Both the position numbers and the translations under genes were made by a program. The notes under the pieces are model-generated. The model saw only the letters and a list, made by a program, of their open reading frames with translations. It made no database searches and was not told the DNA's origin. A stretch of 64,000 bases of DNA from Pseudomonas putida (lineage in GTDB: Bacteria > Pseudomonadota > Gammaproteobacteria > Pseudomonadales > Pseudomonadaceae): positions 4,296,001 to 4,360,000 of the forward strand of contig CP163498.1 in assembly GCA_041071465.1 (NCBI GenBank). Reading direction: 5' to 3'. Positions within the stretch are counted from its first letter, which is position 1; the number at the start of each line of letters is the position of its first letter. Of the stretch, positions 9,488-19,088 are shown piece after piece.

Positions 9488-10450
9488 ATGTCCATTCGAT
9501 CTCGCCTGCTGCTGTTCGCAGCCGCTACGCTGCTGACCACCCAGGCTTTCGCCAGCGAACGCCTGACCCTGCGCATCGGCGACCAGAAAGGAAACATGCG
9601 TGCCCAGCTGGAGGCGGCCGATGCCTTGCGCGACTTGCCTTACGATATCCGTTGGGCCGAATTCCCCGCAGCCGCCCCCCTGGCCGAGGCACTGAACGCC
9701 GGGGCGATCGATGCCGGCATCATCGGTGACGCACCATTGCTGTTCGTGCTGGCCTCCGGGGCGCCGGTCAAGGCCATTGCCGTGGACAAGTCCGACCCCT
9801 ACGGCACAGCGCTGCTGGTGCGCCCCGATGCAGCCTTGCAAAGCGCCGCCGAGCTCAAGGGCAAGCGCATCGCCACCGGCCGCGGCTCGATTGGCCATCA
9901 CCTGGCGCTGAAGGCACTGGATCAGGTCGGCCTTAGCGAAAAAGACGTGGAGTTCCGCTTTCTCGGCCCGGTCGACGCCAAGGTCGCCCTGGCCAACGGC
10001 TCGGTGGATGCCTGGTCGACCTGGGAGCCTTACACCGCTCTGGCCGAGCTGAGCGGCCAGGGCAGGGTGCTGGTCAACGGCCGTGGGCTGTCCAGTGGCA
10101 ACAGTTTCCTGGCCGCTACCGACAAGGCGCTGGACGACCCGGCTCGGCACGCTGCACTGCAGGACTACCTGGCCCGCCTGGCGGGTGCCCAGGTGTGGGC
10201 CTACCAACACCTGGACAGCTACTCGAAAACCCTGGCGGCGATCATTGGTTTCCCGGAGGGCGCCGCGCGGCTGCAGTTTGAACGCCGTCAGTTGCACTGG
10301 CAGGTCATCGACGCCAAGACCATCAGTGAACAACAGGAAACCGCCGACTTCTACCACGCCCACGGCCTTATGAATCAGCGCCTGGACGTCGGCCCGACCT
10401 TCGCCACTGGCTTTACCGTGCCCGCCACTGACTCACTGGCCCAACATTGA
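9488..10450 (+). CDS. Sulfonate/taurine-type ABC substrate-binding protein (SsuA family), copy 1
   Basis: Periplasmic solute-binding protein. ATG 9488 follows AAGGAACTGCGG; signal peptide ends TQAFAS. The SsuA-like fold begins ERLTLRIGDQKGNMRAQLEAADAL and includes the family signatures AEALNAGAIDAGIIGDAP, LKGKRIATGRGSIGHHLALKAL and VDAWSTWEPY. 320 residues. The gene is preceded by an AT-rich stretch (9380-9440), a plausible promoter, and followed 14 bases later by a paralogue of the same length. No permease or ATPase gene is next to it. Ligand is probably an organosulfur compound, by family only. Confidence 0.85.
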   Translation: MSIRSRLLLFAAATLLTTQAFASERLTLRIGDQKGNMRAQLEAADALRDLPYDIRWAEFPAAAPLAEALNAGAIDAGIIGDAPLLFVLASGAPVKAIAVDKSDPYGTALLVRPDAALQSAAELKGKRIATGRGSIGHHLALKALDQVGLSEKDVEFRFLGPVDAKVALANGSVDAWSTWEPYTALAELSGQGRVLVNGRGLSSGNSFLAATDKALDDPARHAALQDYLARLAGAQVWAYQHLDSYSKTLAAIIGFPEGAARLQFERRQLHWQVIDAKTISEQQETADFYHAHGLMNQRLDVGPTFATGFTVPATDSLAQH

Positions 10451-10464
10451 CCTGGAGACACCCC

Positions 10465-11427
10465 ATGCTGCACCGCAAACGCCTGCGCCACCTGGCCCTG
10501 GGCCTGCTGCTCGGTGGCCTGCTGCCGTCGCTTGCCAGCGCCGAGCAGACCCTGCGCATCGGTTACCAGAAATCCTCCACCCTGCTGACGTTGCTCAAGG
10601 CACGCGGCACGCTGGAGCAGCGCCTGCAAGCCGAAGGCATTCGCGTCAGCTGGCACGAGTTCCCCAGTGGTTTGCCGTTGCTGGAGGCACTGAACCTGGG
10701 CAATGTCGACCTGTCGGCGGACGTGGCCGATACAGTGCCGGTGTTCACCCAGGCAGCCGGCGCCAAGCTCACCTATTTTGCCCGTGAGGCACCGTCCCCT
10801 TCGGCCCAGGCCATCCTGGTTCCGGCCGACTCGCCGCTCAGGACACTGGCCGATCTCAAGGGCAAGCGCGTGGCGGTGACCAAGGCGGCGGGTAGCCACT
10901 ACCTGTTGATCCAGGCCCTGGCCAAGGCCGGCTTGAGTTTCAAGGACATCACCCCGGCGTACCTGATCCCTGCCGATGGCCGCGCGGCCTTCGAGAATGG
11001 CAAGGTTGATGCCTGGGTCACCTGGGACCCTTACGTGGCCAGTGCCCAGCGTCAGCAGAATGCACGCATTCTGGCCGATGGCAGCGAGCTGGCGAGTTAC
11101 CAGCGTTACTATCTGGCCGGCAGCGACTACGCCACGGCGCACCCTGAAGTGCTTCAGCAGGTGTATCAGGCGCTGCGCGAGATCGGTACCTGGACCAAGG
11201 CCAACCCTGCCGCGGCGGCCCGGGTGCTGGGACCGTTGTGGGGCAACCTGGACAGCGTCACGGTGCAGCAGGCCAATGGCCGGCGCAGCTATGACGTGCA
11301 GCCGGTGCAACTGGACAACCTGGGTGAGCAGCAGCGTATTGCCGATGCCTTCTACCGTGAAGGGCTGCTGCCCAAACCGGTGGATGCGCGGGCGGTGACT
11401 GTGTTCGAGCCCCAGGCTGTTGACTGA
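10465..11427 (+). CDS. Sulfonate/taurine-type ABC substrate-binding protein (SsuA family), copy 2
   Basis: Second periplasmic binding protein of the SsuA family, co-transcribed with copy 1. Signal peptide MLHRKRLRHLALGLLLGGLLPSLASA. The mature part has EQTLRIGYQKSSTLLTLLKARGTLEQRL, LPLLEALNLGNVDLSADVADTVP, LKGKRVAVTKAAGSHYLLIQAL and VDAWVTWDPY. It is closer to canonical SsuA than copy 1: the YQK and WHEFPSG motifs are intact. 320 residues. It lacks linked transport genes in this window, so it may use a permease/ATPase encoded elsewhere. Confidence 0.87.
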   Translation: MLHRKRLRHLALGLLLGGLLPSLASAEQTLRIGYQKSSTLLTLLKARGTLEQRLQAEGIRVSWHEFPSGLPLLEALNLGNVDLSADVADTVPVFTQAAGAKLTYFAREAPSPSAQAILVPADSPLRTLADLKGKRVAVTKAAGSHYLLIQALAKAGLSFKDITPAYLIPADGRAAFENGKVDAWVTWDPYVASAQRQQNARILADGSELASYQRYYLAGSDYATAHPEVLQQVYQALREIGTWTKANPAAAARVLGPLWGNLDSVTVQQANGRRSYDVQPVQLDNLGEQQRIADAFYREGLLPKPVDARAVTVFEPQAVD

Positions 11428-11449
11428 GGATGGCTTTATAGCCTGCAGG

Positions 11450-12222
11450 CTATTTGAAGAACTGGCTCGGCGTGGTGCCGAACTGGCGCTTGAACATGCT
11501 GGCGAAGGCACTGGGGCTGTCATACCCCAGTGCGCCCGCCACATCGATGATCCGCTCGCCCAGGGCAATCCGTTCCAGCGCCTGCATCAGTCGCGCCTGT
11601 TGGCGCCACTGGCCGAAGGTCATGCCGGTTTCCTTGCGGAATAACCGTTGGATGGTCTTTTCGTCCACCCCCAGATACAGGCCCCAGTCGGCTACGGTGG
11701 CATTATCGTCGGGCCGTTCATGCAACGCCGAGCAGATCACCCGCAAGCGTTTGTCGCTGGGCTGCGACAGCTTCAGCGGCAAGGTGGGCAGTACGCAGAT
11801 CTCGTCGAGGATCAGCCGCATCACCCGGGCTTCTCGCGAGTCCTCGGCAAACGGCGCGGTAAAGCCCACCGAGGCCTTGATCAGCTCACTGAGCAGCGGC
11901 GAAATGCTGATGGCCTTGCTCTGCAGGGGCAGGCCCGCCGCCGCGTCGGTGCGCACGAACACGCTGCGCATTTTCACATCACCGACACAGCGGATGGCGT
12001 GCACCTGGCCGCAAGGCATCCATACACCGCGGCTGGGCGGCACAGTCCAGCATTCGTTGCCCGGACGACGATCATCAGGCCTTTGATGGCATAGATCAGT
12101 TGATGCTTGGCATGGTGATGGGGCTCGATGAACCAGTCGCTCGGGTAGTCCGTCGCGCGGCTACCCACTTCCCAGGTCCACCCATCGACCTCCACCAGCA
12201 ATTCACGCTGCGGCTTTACCAT
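11450..12222 (-). CDS. AraC-type regulator with cupin N-terminus, frameshifted
   Basis: Transcription regulator with an N-terminal cupin-like sensor (WFIEPHHHAKHQLIYAIKG) and a C-terminal double helix-turn-helix (DWGLYLGVDEKTIQRLFRKETGMTFGQWRQQARLMQALERIALGERIIDVAGALGYDSPSAFASMFKRQFGTTPSQFF is spread over about residues 175-257). ATG 12222 follows GAGGACACG. The frame changes at the CCC run 12060-12062; adding one base joins GLMIVVR to GNECWTVPPSRGVWMPCGQVHAIR, giving 257 residues. It lies downstream of the Fsr-type exporter gene on the same strand with a 36-base gap and probably controls it. Confidence 0.84.
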
Positions 12223-12258
12223 CGTGTCCTCGTCTAGATGCAGCCTGGCAGCGCCACT

Positions 12259-13491
12259 TTAGCAGCAACGGCTGGGCCGGGCTTGTGAGCGGGTAGCCGG
12301 CAGCAGCGCGGTGGCCAGCCCCAGCAGCGGCAGGAAGGCGATGGCCTGGTACACCCACTCGATGCCATACCGGTCGGCCAGCTCGCCGAGGCCGGCGGCA
12401 CCGATACCGCTGATGCCGAACATCAGCCCGAACATCACTCCCGAGACCATGCCGACCCGGCCTGGCACTGCCTCCTGGGCATACACCACCAGCGCTGCGA
12501 AAGCCGAGGACATCACCAGGCCGATGGCCACTGCCAGTACCGCTGTCCAGGCCAGGTTGGCATGGGGCAGGGCAAGTGCGAAGGGCGCCACGCCGAGGAA
12601 CGAGACCCAGATCACTGCCTTGCGCCCGATACGGTCACCCACCGGGCCGCCGGCAAAGGTGCCCAGCGCCACGGCTGCGAGGAACACGAACAGGTACAGC
12701 TGGCTGTGTTGCACGCTCAGGCCGAAATGCTCGATGAGGTAGAAGGTGAAGAAGTTGGTGAACGAAGCGATGTAGACGAACTTGGCGAACATCAGCACGG
12801 CGATCACCACCACCGCGCGCCACATGGCGTTGCGCGACAACCCGGGCGCCTGCTGGCTGGCGAAGGTCTTGAGCCGGGCCTGGCCGTGACGCACGCTCCA
12901 GCCGGTCACCCGCAGCAGCACCATTACCGCCAGCGCGGCTGCGAGCATGAACCAGGCAATGGCTGGCTGGCCGTGCGGAATGACGACGGCGGCGGTGAGC
13001 AGCGGGCCGAGGGCCGAGCCGGTATTGCCGCCGACCTGAAAGGCGGATTGCGCGGTGCCGAAGCGCCCGCCGGAGGCCATCCTGGCCACCCTCGAGGCTT
13101 CGGGGTGGAAGGTCGCCGAGCCCACGCCGACCACGGCGGCCGCCACCAGCAGCATTTCATAGCTGCCGGCAAAGGCGAGCAGGGCGATGCCCACCAGTGT
13201 CACCAACATGCCGGCCGGCAGCAGGTAGGGTTGTGGGTGCTTGTCGGTGAACATGCCGACCCAAGGTTGCAGCAGCGAGGCGGTCACCTGGTAGATCAAG
13301 GCGATCCAGCCGATCTGGGCGAAGCTCAGCGTGAAATCGCTTTTCAGCATCGGGTAGATCGACGGCAGTACGGCCTGGATCAAGTCGTTGAGCAAGTGGG
13401 CGAATGCGGCGGCACCGACGATACGGACCGCGAAGCCCTGAGGCTGGTCGGCAGGCGTGGCGGTGGCCATGGAGGCGGTAGAGGTTGTCAT
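12259..13491 (-). CDS. fsr: MFS exporter of the fosmidomycin-resistance (Fsr) family
   Basis: Inner membrane major facilitator with about 12 transmembrane segments. Fsr-like features are the N-terminal segment AAFAHLLNDLIQAVLPSIYPMLK, the QIGWIALIYQVTASLLQPWVG loop-helix, and GSATFHPEASRVARMAS. I use ATG 13491; the leader upstream is not conserved-looking, and no strong ribosome site is seen. 410 residues. Family members export drugs such as fosmidomycin; the natural substrate here is unknown. The gene is upstream of, and probably co-transcribed with, the AraC regulator. Confidence 0.85.
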   Translation of the reverse strand: MTTSTASMATATPADQPQGFAVRIVGAAAFAHLLNDLIQAVLPSIYPMLKSDFTLSFAQIGWIALIYQVTASLLQPWVGMFTDKHPQPYLLPAGMLVTLVGIALLAFAGSYEMLLVAAAVVGVGSATFHPEASRVARMASGGRFGTAQSAFQVGGNTGSALGPLLTAAVVIPHGQPAIAWFMLAAALAVMVLLRVTGWSVRHGQARLKTFASQQAPGLSRNAMWRAVVVIAVLMFAKFVYIASFTNFFTFYLIEHFGLSVQHSQLYLFVFLAAVALGTFAGGPVGDRIGRKAVIWVSFLGVAPFALALPHANLAWTAVLAVAIGLVMSSAFAALVVYAQEAVPGRVGMVSGVMFGLMFGISGIGAAGLGELADRYGIEWVYQAIAFLPLLGLATALLPATRSQARPSRCC

Positions 13492-13631
13492 GGGCAAGGT
13501 TCTTCTGTGGCAAGGGAGCAAGGCATTGCCGCCGCAGGTTAGCCAGTGCCTGGGTTGCCTGTCTCACGCCGAACAGGCAGCCACTGCCGCGTTTCGGGCA
13601 TCTGTGCGGCATCCGTGCCCGTGAGGCCTTT

Positions 13632-13862
13632 TTACCGTTCGTGCCTTGCCATCCAGCGCAGCAACGCAGCGATCGGTACGCTGCGGTGAGCCTCGTGCCG
13701 GTAGGGCTCACCCTCGGCGGTATAGCGTTCGCGATAGCGGCTGAGGACCAGATTGCGGCCATCGGCAGACACCCGGGCCTCCAGTTCGTGCAGCAACAGC
13801 GGTTGCCGGGCGGCACCCTCCAGGCGCCGGAACAGCAGCATGGCGGCGTGGGCATCATTCAT
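13632..13862 (-). CDS. Small hypothetical protein downstream of mlaA
   Basis: Unrecognised 76-residue soluble protein (MNDAHAAMLLFRRLEGAARQ...), rich in Arg, Leu and Ala, without signal peptide or membrane segment. Its start overlaps the mlaA stop by 8 bases (ATGAATGA), which supports coupled translation and argues that it is real. No function can be assigned. Confidence 0.6.
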   Translation of the reverse strand: MNDAHAAMLLFRRLEGAARQPLLLHELEARVSADGRNLVLSRYRERYTAEGEPYRHEAHRSVPIAALLRWMARHER

Positions 13863-14637
13863 GGCCGGGTACCTGCGGGCACTTGGCTTGCCACGTACCA
13901 GGTTCGCCTGCCTTGCCTTGCGCCACCAGGTTACTGCGCTGTTGCGCGGTGTAATCGCGCATTGCCAGGTAGTAATCGGGCCAGGTGTGCAGCAAGTCGG
14001 TCACCGGTAGCGCGGCAGCGCGGCCGTCCACGACGTGCCCGGCAGTGGCCACGGTAGTGAGTGTATCGACTGTATCGCTGTGATCGCCGAACGGGTCCAC
14101 CGCCATGCTCAAGACCGTGCCGGTGGCGTCACGCAGATTGTGCGAGCCCAGCAGCGGCAGCTCGACGATGGGGCCATTGCCGATGCCCCAAACGCCGAAG
14201 GTCTGGCCGAAGTCCGAGCGGTGTTGGCTCAGCCCCATCTTGCCGGACACATCGACCAACCCCGCCACACCGAGCGTGGTGTTGAAGATGAAGCGGGTAA
14301 GGCTGGTCATTGCCCGTTCGCCATTGCCTTGCAGCAGGTCGTTGGCGAACACCTTGGGCTCCCCGAAGTTACTGGCGAAGTTGTGCACGCCCTGCTGGGC
14401 AAAATCTGGCAGCGCAGAGTAGCCCCGGGCGACAGGGGTCAGCAGGTAGTCATCGACCGTGCGATTGAAGGCAAACACCACGCGGTTTGCGGGCTCCGCC
14501 GGGTCACTGACCTGATAGGCAACAGGGCCGCAGGCCATGCTGGCCGGGGCGCGCTGGCTGCAGCCTGCGGCCATGAGCAGCGACAATGCCAGCGCGCCAG
14601 AGCGCGCGGAGCGGGAGGTGGAGGATGAACGGGACAT
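13855..14637 (-). CDS. mlaA: MlaA (VacJ) family outer membrane lipoprotein
   Basis: Outer-membrane component of the Mla pathway that removes misplaced phospholipids from the outer leaflet. Lipoprotein signal with lipobox MAAGC (Cys26). The MlaA domain is clear: DPAEPANRVVFAFNRTVDDYLLTPVARGYSALP, FASNFGEPKVFANDLLQGN, FIFNTTLGVAGLVDVSGKMGL and FGVWGIGNGPIVELPLLG. 260 residues, full length. No other mla gene is nearby, as is usual for mlaA. It is divergent from the two-component system at 14805. Confidence 0.93.
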   Translation of the reverse strand: MSRSSSTSRSARSGALALSLLMAAGCSQRAPASMACGPVAYQVSDPAEPANRVVFAFNRTVDDYLLTPVARGYSALPDFAQQGVHNFASNFGEPKVFANDLLQGNGERAMTSLTRFIFNTTLGVAGLVDVSGKMGLSQHRSDFGQTFGVWGIGNGPIVELPLLGSHNLRDATGTVLSMAVDPFGDHSDTVDTLTTVATAGHVVDGRAAALPVTDLLHTWPDYYLAMRDYTAQQRSNLVAQGKAGEPGTWQAKCPQVPGHE

Positions 14638-14804
14638 AGGTGCATTCCTGGCAAGAACTGGCGGCGATGCTGCCCGGTTTTTCTTGCCTGGGAATGTCTG
14701 GATTGTCTCTGCTCGGACACATTGTTACAGGGTTGAAATATATGACGGCCGCGTGGCGATGGCCGTAAAGTACCGCTTGGTTACTTTGTTTGCGGTGCTT
14801 TTTT

Positions 14805-15508
14805 GTGAGCCATTTGCTGATAGTCGACGATGATGTCGAGGTGCTCGACCTGTTACAGAAGTTTCTTCGCCAGCATGGCTACGAGGTAGATGTGGCCTGT
14901 GATGGCAATGCGCTCTGGCAGGCGCTTGAGCGGCGCGTGCCGGACCTGGTCATCCTCGATGTGATGTTGCCTGGTGACAGTGGCCTGGTGCTGTGCCAGC
15001 GGCTGCTGGCCGATTACAAGGTGGCGGTGATCATGCTGACCGCCATGGGTGAGCTGAGTGACCGGGTGGTGGGCCTGGAGCTGGGGGCGGACGACTACCT
15101 GACCAAACCGTTTGCCGCCCGTGAACTGCTGGCACGGGTGAGGGCAGTGCTGCGCAGGGCCGGCGAGGGGGCGGGAGGTGCAACCAGCCATGCCTCGGCC
15201 CTCGAATTTGCCGGCTGGCAACTGGATGTGGTGCGGCGCGAACTGCGCTCGCCGGAAAACGTCATGATTCCCTTGTCCAACGGTGAATTCGAGCTGTTGC
15301 TGGTGTTTGCCGAACATCCGCGCCGGGTGCTCAGCCGCCAGCAGTTGCTGGACCTGGCCCGTGGCGAAGCCTACGACGCCTATGACCGCAGCGTTGACGT
15401 GCAAGTGAGCCGGTTGCGCCGCAAGCTTGAAACCGACAGCGGCAATGAGCCGTTGATCCGCACCCTGCGCAACGTCGGCTACCTGTTCACACCCGTGGTC
15501 GCCAGGCG

Positions 15509-15512
<4 letters not shown>
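14805..15512 (+). CDS. OmpR-family response regulator
   Basis: Receiver domain (LLIVDDD, phospho-acceptor Asp52 in LVILDVMLPG, Lys in DDYLTKPF) followed by a winged-helix DNA-binding domain (RRVLSRQQLLDLARGEAYDAYDRSVDVQVSRLRRKLE). I use GTG 14805, directly before the first strand; a TTG at 14790 would add five residues. 235 residues. The kinase gene begins within its stop codon (ATGA at 15509), so the pair is an operon. The signal is not identifiable. Confidence 0.9.
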
Positions 15513-16864
<1,352 letters not shown>

Positions 16865-17326
16865 TCAGAGGCCCAGTTCGCTCAGCCCGGGTGGTCATCC
16901 GGCGCCGCCCCAAAGGCCAGTGGAACTTGCGCTCGGCTTCGCTGATGGGGTGCTCGTTGATGCTCGAATGGCGGTTGCACATCAGGCCGTCGTCGGCAAA
17001 CTCCCAGTTTTCGTTGCCATACGCGCGGAACCACTGGCCGCTATCGTCGTGGTACTCGTAGGCATAGCGCACGGCAATGCGGTTGCCGGTGAATGCCCAC
17101 AGTTCCTTGATCAGGCGGTATTCCAGTTCATGGTTCCACTTGCGGGTCAGAAACGCCTCGACCTCGGCACGGCCACGGGGGAACTCGACGCGATTACGCC
17201 AGACCGTGTCGGGGGTGTAGGCGAGCGCGACCTTGGCTGGGTCGCGGCCATTCCAGCCATCTTCGGCAAGGCGAACCTTTTCGATGGCACTTTCCTGGGT
17301 GAAGGGGGGAACGGGGGGCGGGGCAT
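16865..17326 (-). pseudogene. DUF1348 (NTF2-like) protein, broken by three frameshifts
   Basis: Small NTF2-fold protein of the DUF1348 family, visible only by joining frames. ATG 17326 gives MPRPP, then the frame shifts in the G runs at 17304-17318 to [20 protein letters not shown]. It continues [40 protein letters not shown], and [28 protein letters not shown]. The tail [12 protein letters not shown] needs one base at 16901-16902 and one at 16885-16887. Repaired length is 154 residues, typical of the family. All three breaks are single missing G/C bases. Three in one gene could mean real decay, but the pattern matches the rest of the window. Confidence 0.78.
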
Positions 17327-17526
17327 CAGGGTAACTCCCAAGGGTTGAAGGGGCACGTAGGAGCGTAGTGGTTCAACGCCGTGGCGAGAATGCCTGGGCT
17401 GGGGACTTCATAATTTCGCCAGGTGCAACGGTGATTTAGGTGCACAGCTCTTTCCCGAAGCCATTGCATTGGCGTGATGGTTTGGGCTTGGCTAGGGTCT
17501 TTGGATTGACCCATGAGGCGTTGAAC

Positions 17527-18000
17527 ATGAACAGGACGTCATTTGCAGCGGTAGGGCTGCTGATCATGAGTCTGGCTGCAAACGCCGAGGATGGCGAGCG
17601 TGAAGGAGATTACTGGTACGTGCAGACCAGCGCCTACACCAAGCACTGGAGCCATGACCCGGATCACAACAACCACCAGGAGCTGGTCGGCATCGAACGA
17701 GTCTATACGGATGGTTTGCTGTGGGGCGCGGCAACGTTCAAGAACTCGTTCTACCAGCGTTCGTACTATGCCTACCTGGGCAAGGTCTGGGAAAACGACC
17801 GTTATCCCGTGTACGTGAAGTTGAGCGGGGGGCTGATAGAAGGCTACAAGGGTGAGTACGACGACAAGATCCCGTTGAACCATTTTGGTATTGCGCCGGT
17901 GATCATTCCGTCGTTTGGCGTGCACTGGGGGCCGCTGGGGGCGGAATTCGTGGTGCTGGGGGCAGCGGCGGGGATGGTCAATGTGGGGGTGCGCTTTTGA
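17527..18000 (+). CDS. Small outer-membrane barrel-like protein, PagP-like
   Basis: 157-residue exported protein with a signal peptide ending LAANA. The mature part alternates polar and aromatic residues as in an eight-stranded barrel (YWYVQTSAYTKHW, WGAATFKNSFYQRSYYAYLGKVW, YPVYVKLSGGLIEGYKGEYDDKIP, and a C-terminal MVNVGVRF ending in Phe). Relatives in Pseudomonas are, from memory, often labelled sn-glycerol-3-phosphate transporter, a label the sequence does not support. A lipid A palmitoyltransferase role (PagP) is possible: it has His and Ser residues and a similar size, but this is an inference. Confidence 0.7.
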   Translation: MNRTSFAAVGLLIMSLAANAEDGEREGDYWYVQTSAYTKHWSHDPDHNNHQELVGIERVYTDGLLWGAATFKNSFYQRSYYAYLGKVWENDRYPVYVKLSGGLIEGYKGEYDDKIPLNHFGIAPVIIPSFGVHWGPLGAEFVVLGAAAGMVNVGVRF

Positions 18001-18080
18001 CTGGCCAGCCACTGCCAGCAACTGGTCAGCGCAAAACCCACAGGGCGAGCACCCGCGTGGTGCTCCCCCCCGTGCTGTCG

Positions 18081-18884
18081 TCAGTCCCAGATCGGCGCCA
18101 GTCCGTCAGGGCTGACTTCGCGTCCATTACGCTCGAGGGTGGCGATTCGTGCCATGTCGTCGGCGTCCAGCTTCAGGTCGCGGGCTAGCAGGTTGCTGGC
18201 CAGGTTCTCACGCTTGGTCGACGATGGGATCACGGCGTAGCCCAGTTGCAGTGCCCAGGCGAGGGCTACTTGGGCGACGGTGGCTTTGTGCTTGGCGGCG
18301 ATCTCGGCCAGGGCCGGGTCTTTCAGCACTTTGCCGTAGGCCAGGGTCATGTAAGAGGTCACGGTGATGCCCTGTTCCTTCAGGAACGCGGTCAGCTTTC
18401 TGTTCTGCAGGTATGGGCTGAGTTCGATCTGGTTGGTGGCGATTTCGCCTTTGCCGACTACTTCAATCGCCTGGCGGGTGAGTTCGATGTTGAAGTTGGA
18501 GACACCGATCTGGCGGGTCAGGCCTAGTTTCTTGGCGTCGGCCAAGGCCGTCATGTATTCGGTAAGTTCAACGCCGTTGCCCGGCGCTGGCCAGTGGATC
18601 AGCAGCAGGTCGACGTAGTCGGTGCGCAGTTTTTCCAGGCTTTCGCGCAGGCTGGGTATCAGCTTGTCGGCGGCATAATTGTCGACCCAGATCTTGGTGG
18701 TGATGAACAGCTCGCTGCGCGGTACACCGCTTTCGGCGATAGCCTGGCCAACATCGGCTTCGTTCTTGTAGATCTGTGCGGTGTCGATGACGTGGTAGCC
18801 CAGCGCCAGTGCCGATTTGACCGAATCGATGACGGCTTGGCCGGTCAGGCGGAAGGTACCGAGGCCGAATGAAGGAACGCTCAT
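18081..18884 (-). CDS. dkgB: Aldo/keto reductase, 2,5-diketo-D-gluconate reductase B type
   Basis: NADPH-dependent cytosolic reductase. ATG 18884 follows AGGAG. Catalytic tetrad visible: Asp34 in [14 protein letters not shown], Tyr39, Lys64 in ITTKIW, and His97 in LLLIHWP. The coenzyme-binding end has the [17 protein letters not shown] motif. 267 residues, the same as E. coli DkgB, which it resembles in FGLGTFRL and IGVSNFNI. Monocistronic, divergent from the NEL ligase gene. Confidence 0.88.
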   Translation of the reverse strand: MSVPSFGLGTFRLTGQAVIDSVKSALALGYHVIDTAQIYKNEADVGQAIAESGVPRSELFITTKIWVDNYAADKLIPSLRESLEKLRTDYVDLLLIHWPAPGNGVELTEYMTALADAKKLGLTRQIGVSNFNIELTRQAIEVVGKGEIATNQIELSPYLQNRKLTAFLKEQGITVTSYMTLAYGKVLKDPALAEIAAKHKATVAQVALAWALQLGYAVIPSSTKRENLASNLLARDLKLDADDMARIATLERNGREVSPDGLAPIWD

Positions 18885-19088
18885 GGGGTTACTCCTGGAA
18901 AGTTGGGGAAGTTCGTGTGATGGCCAGTGTGCAGGTTTGGCAGGCAGTGAATAAGCGGCCGCTGCGTCAAAGTCATTTGATCGGGAGGCACGAATCGCCC
19001 GTCAAGCTGTGTCTCCATTACATAAGTATGGCCTGAACAGGTCGATAACTTGGTCAGCTACCGCTTTTATCAAGCGGACACACTGCCG

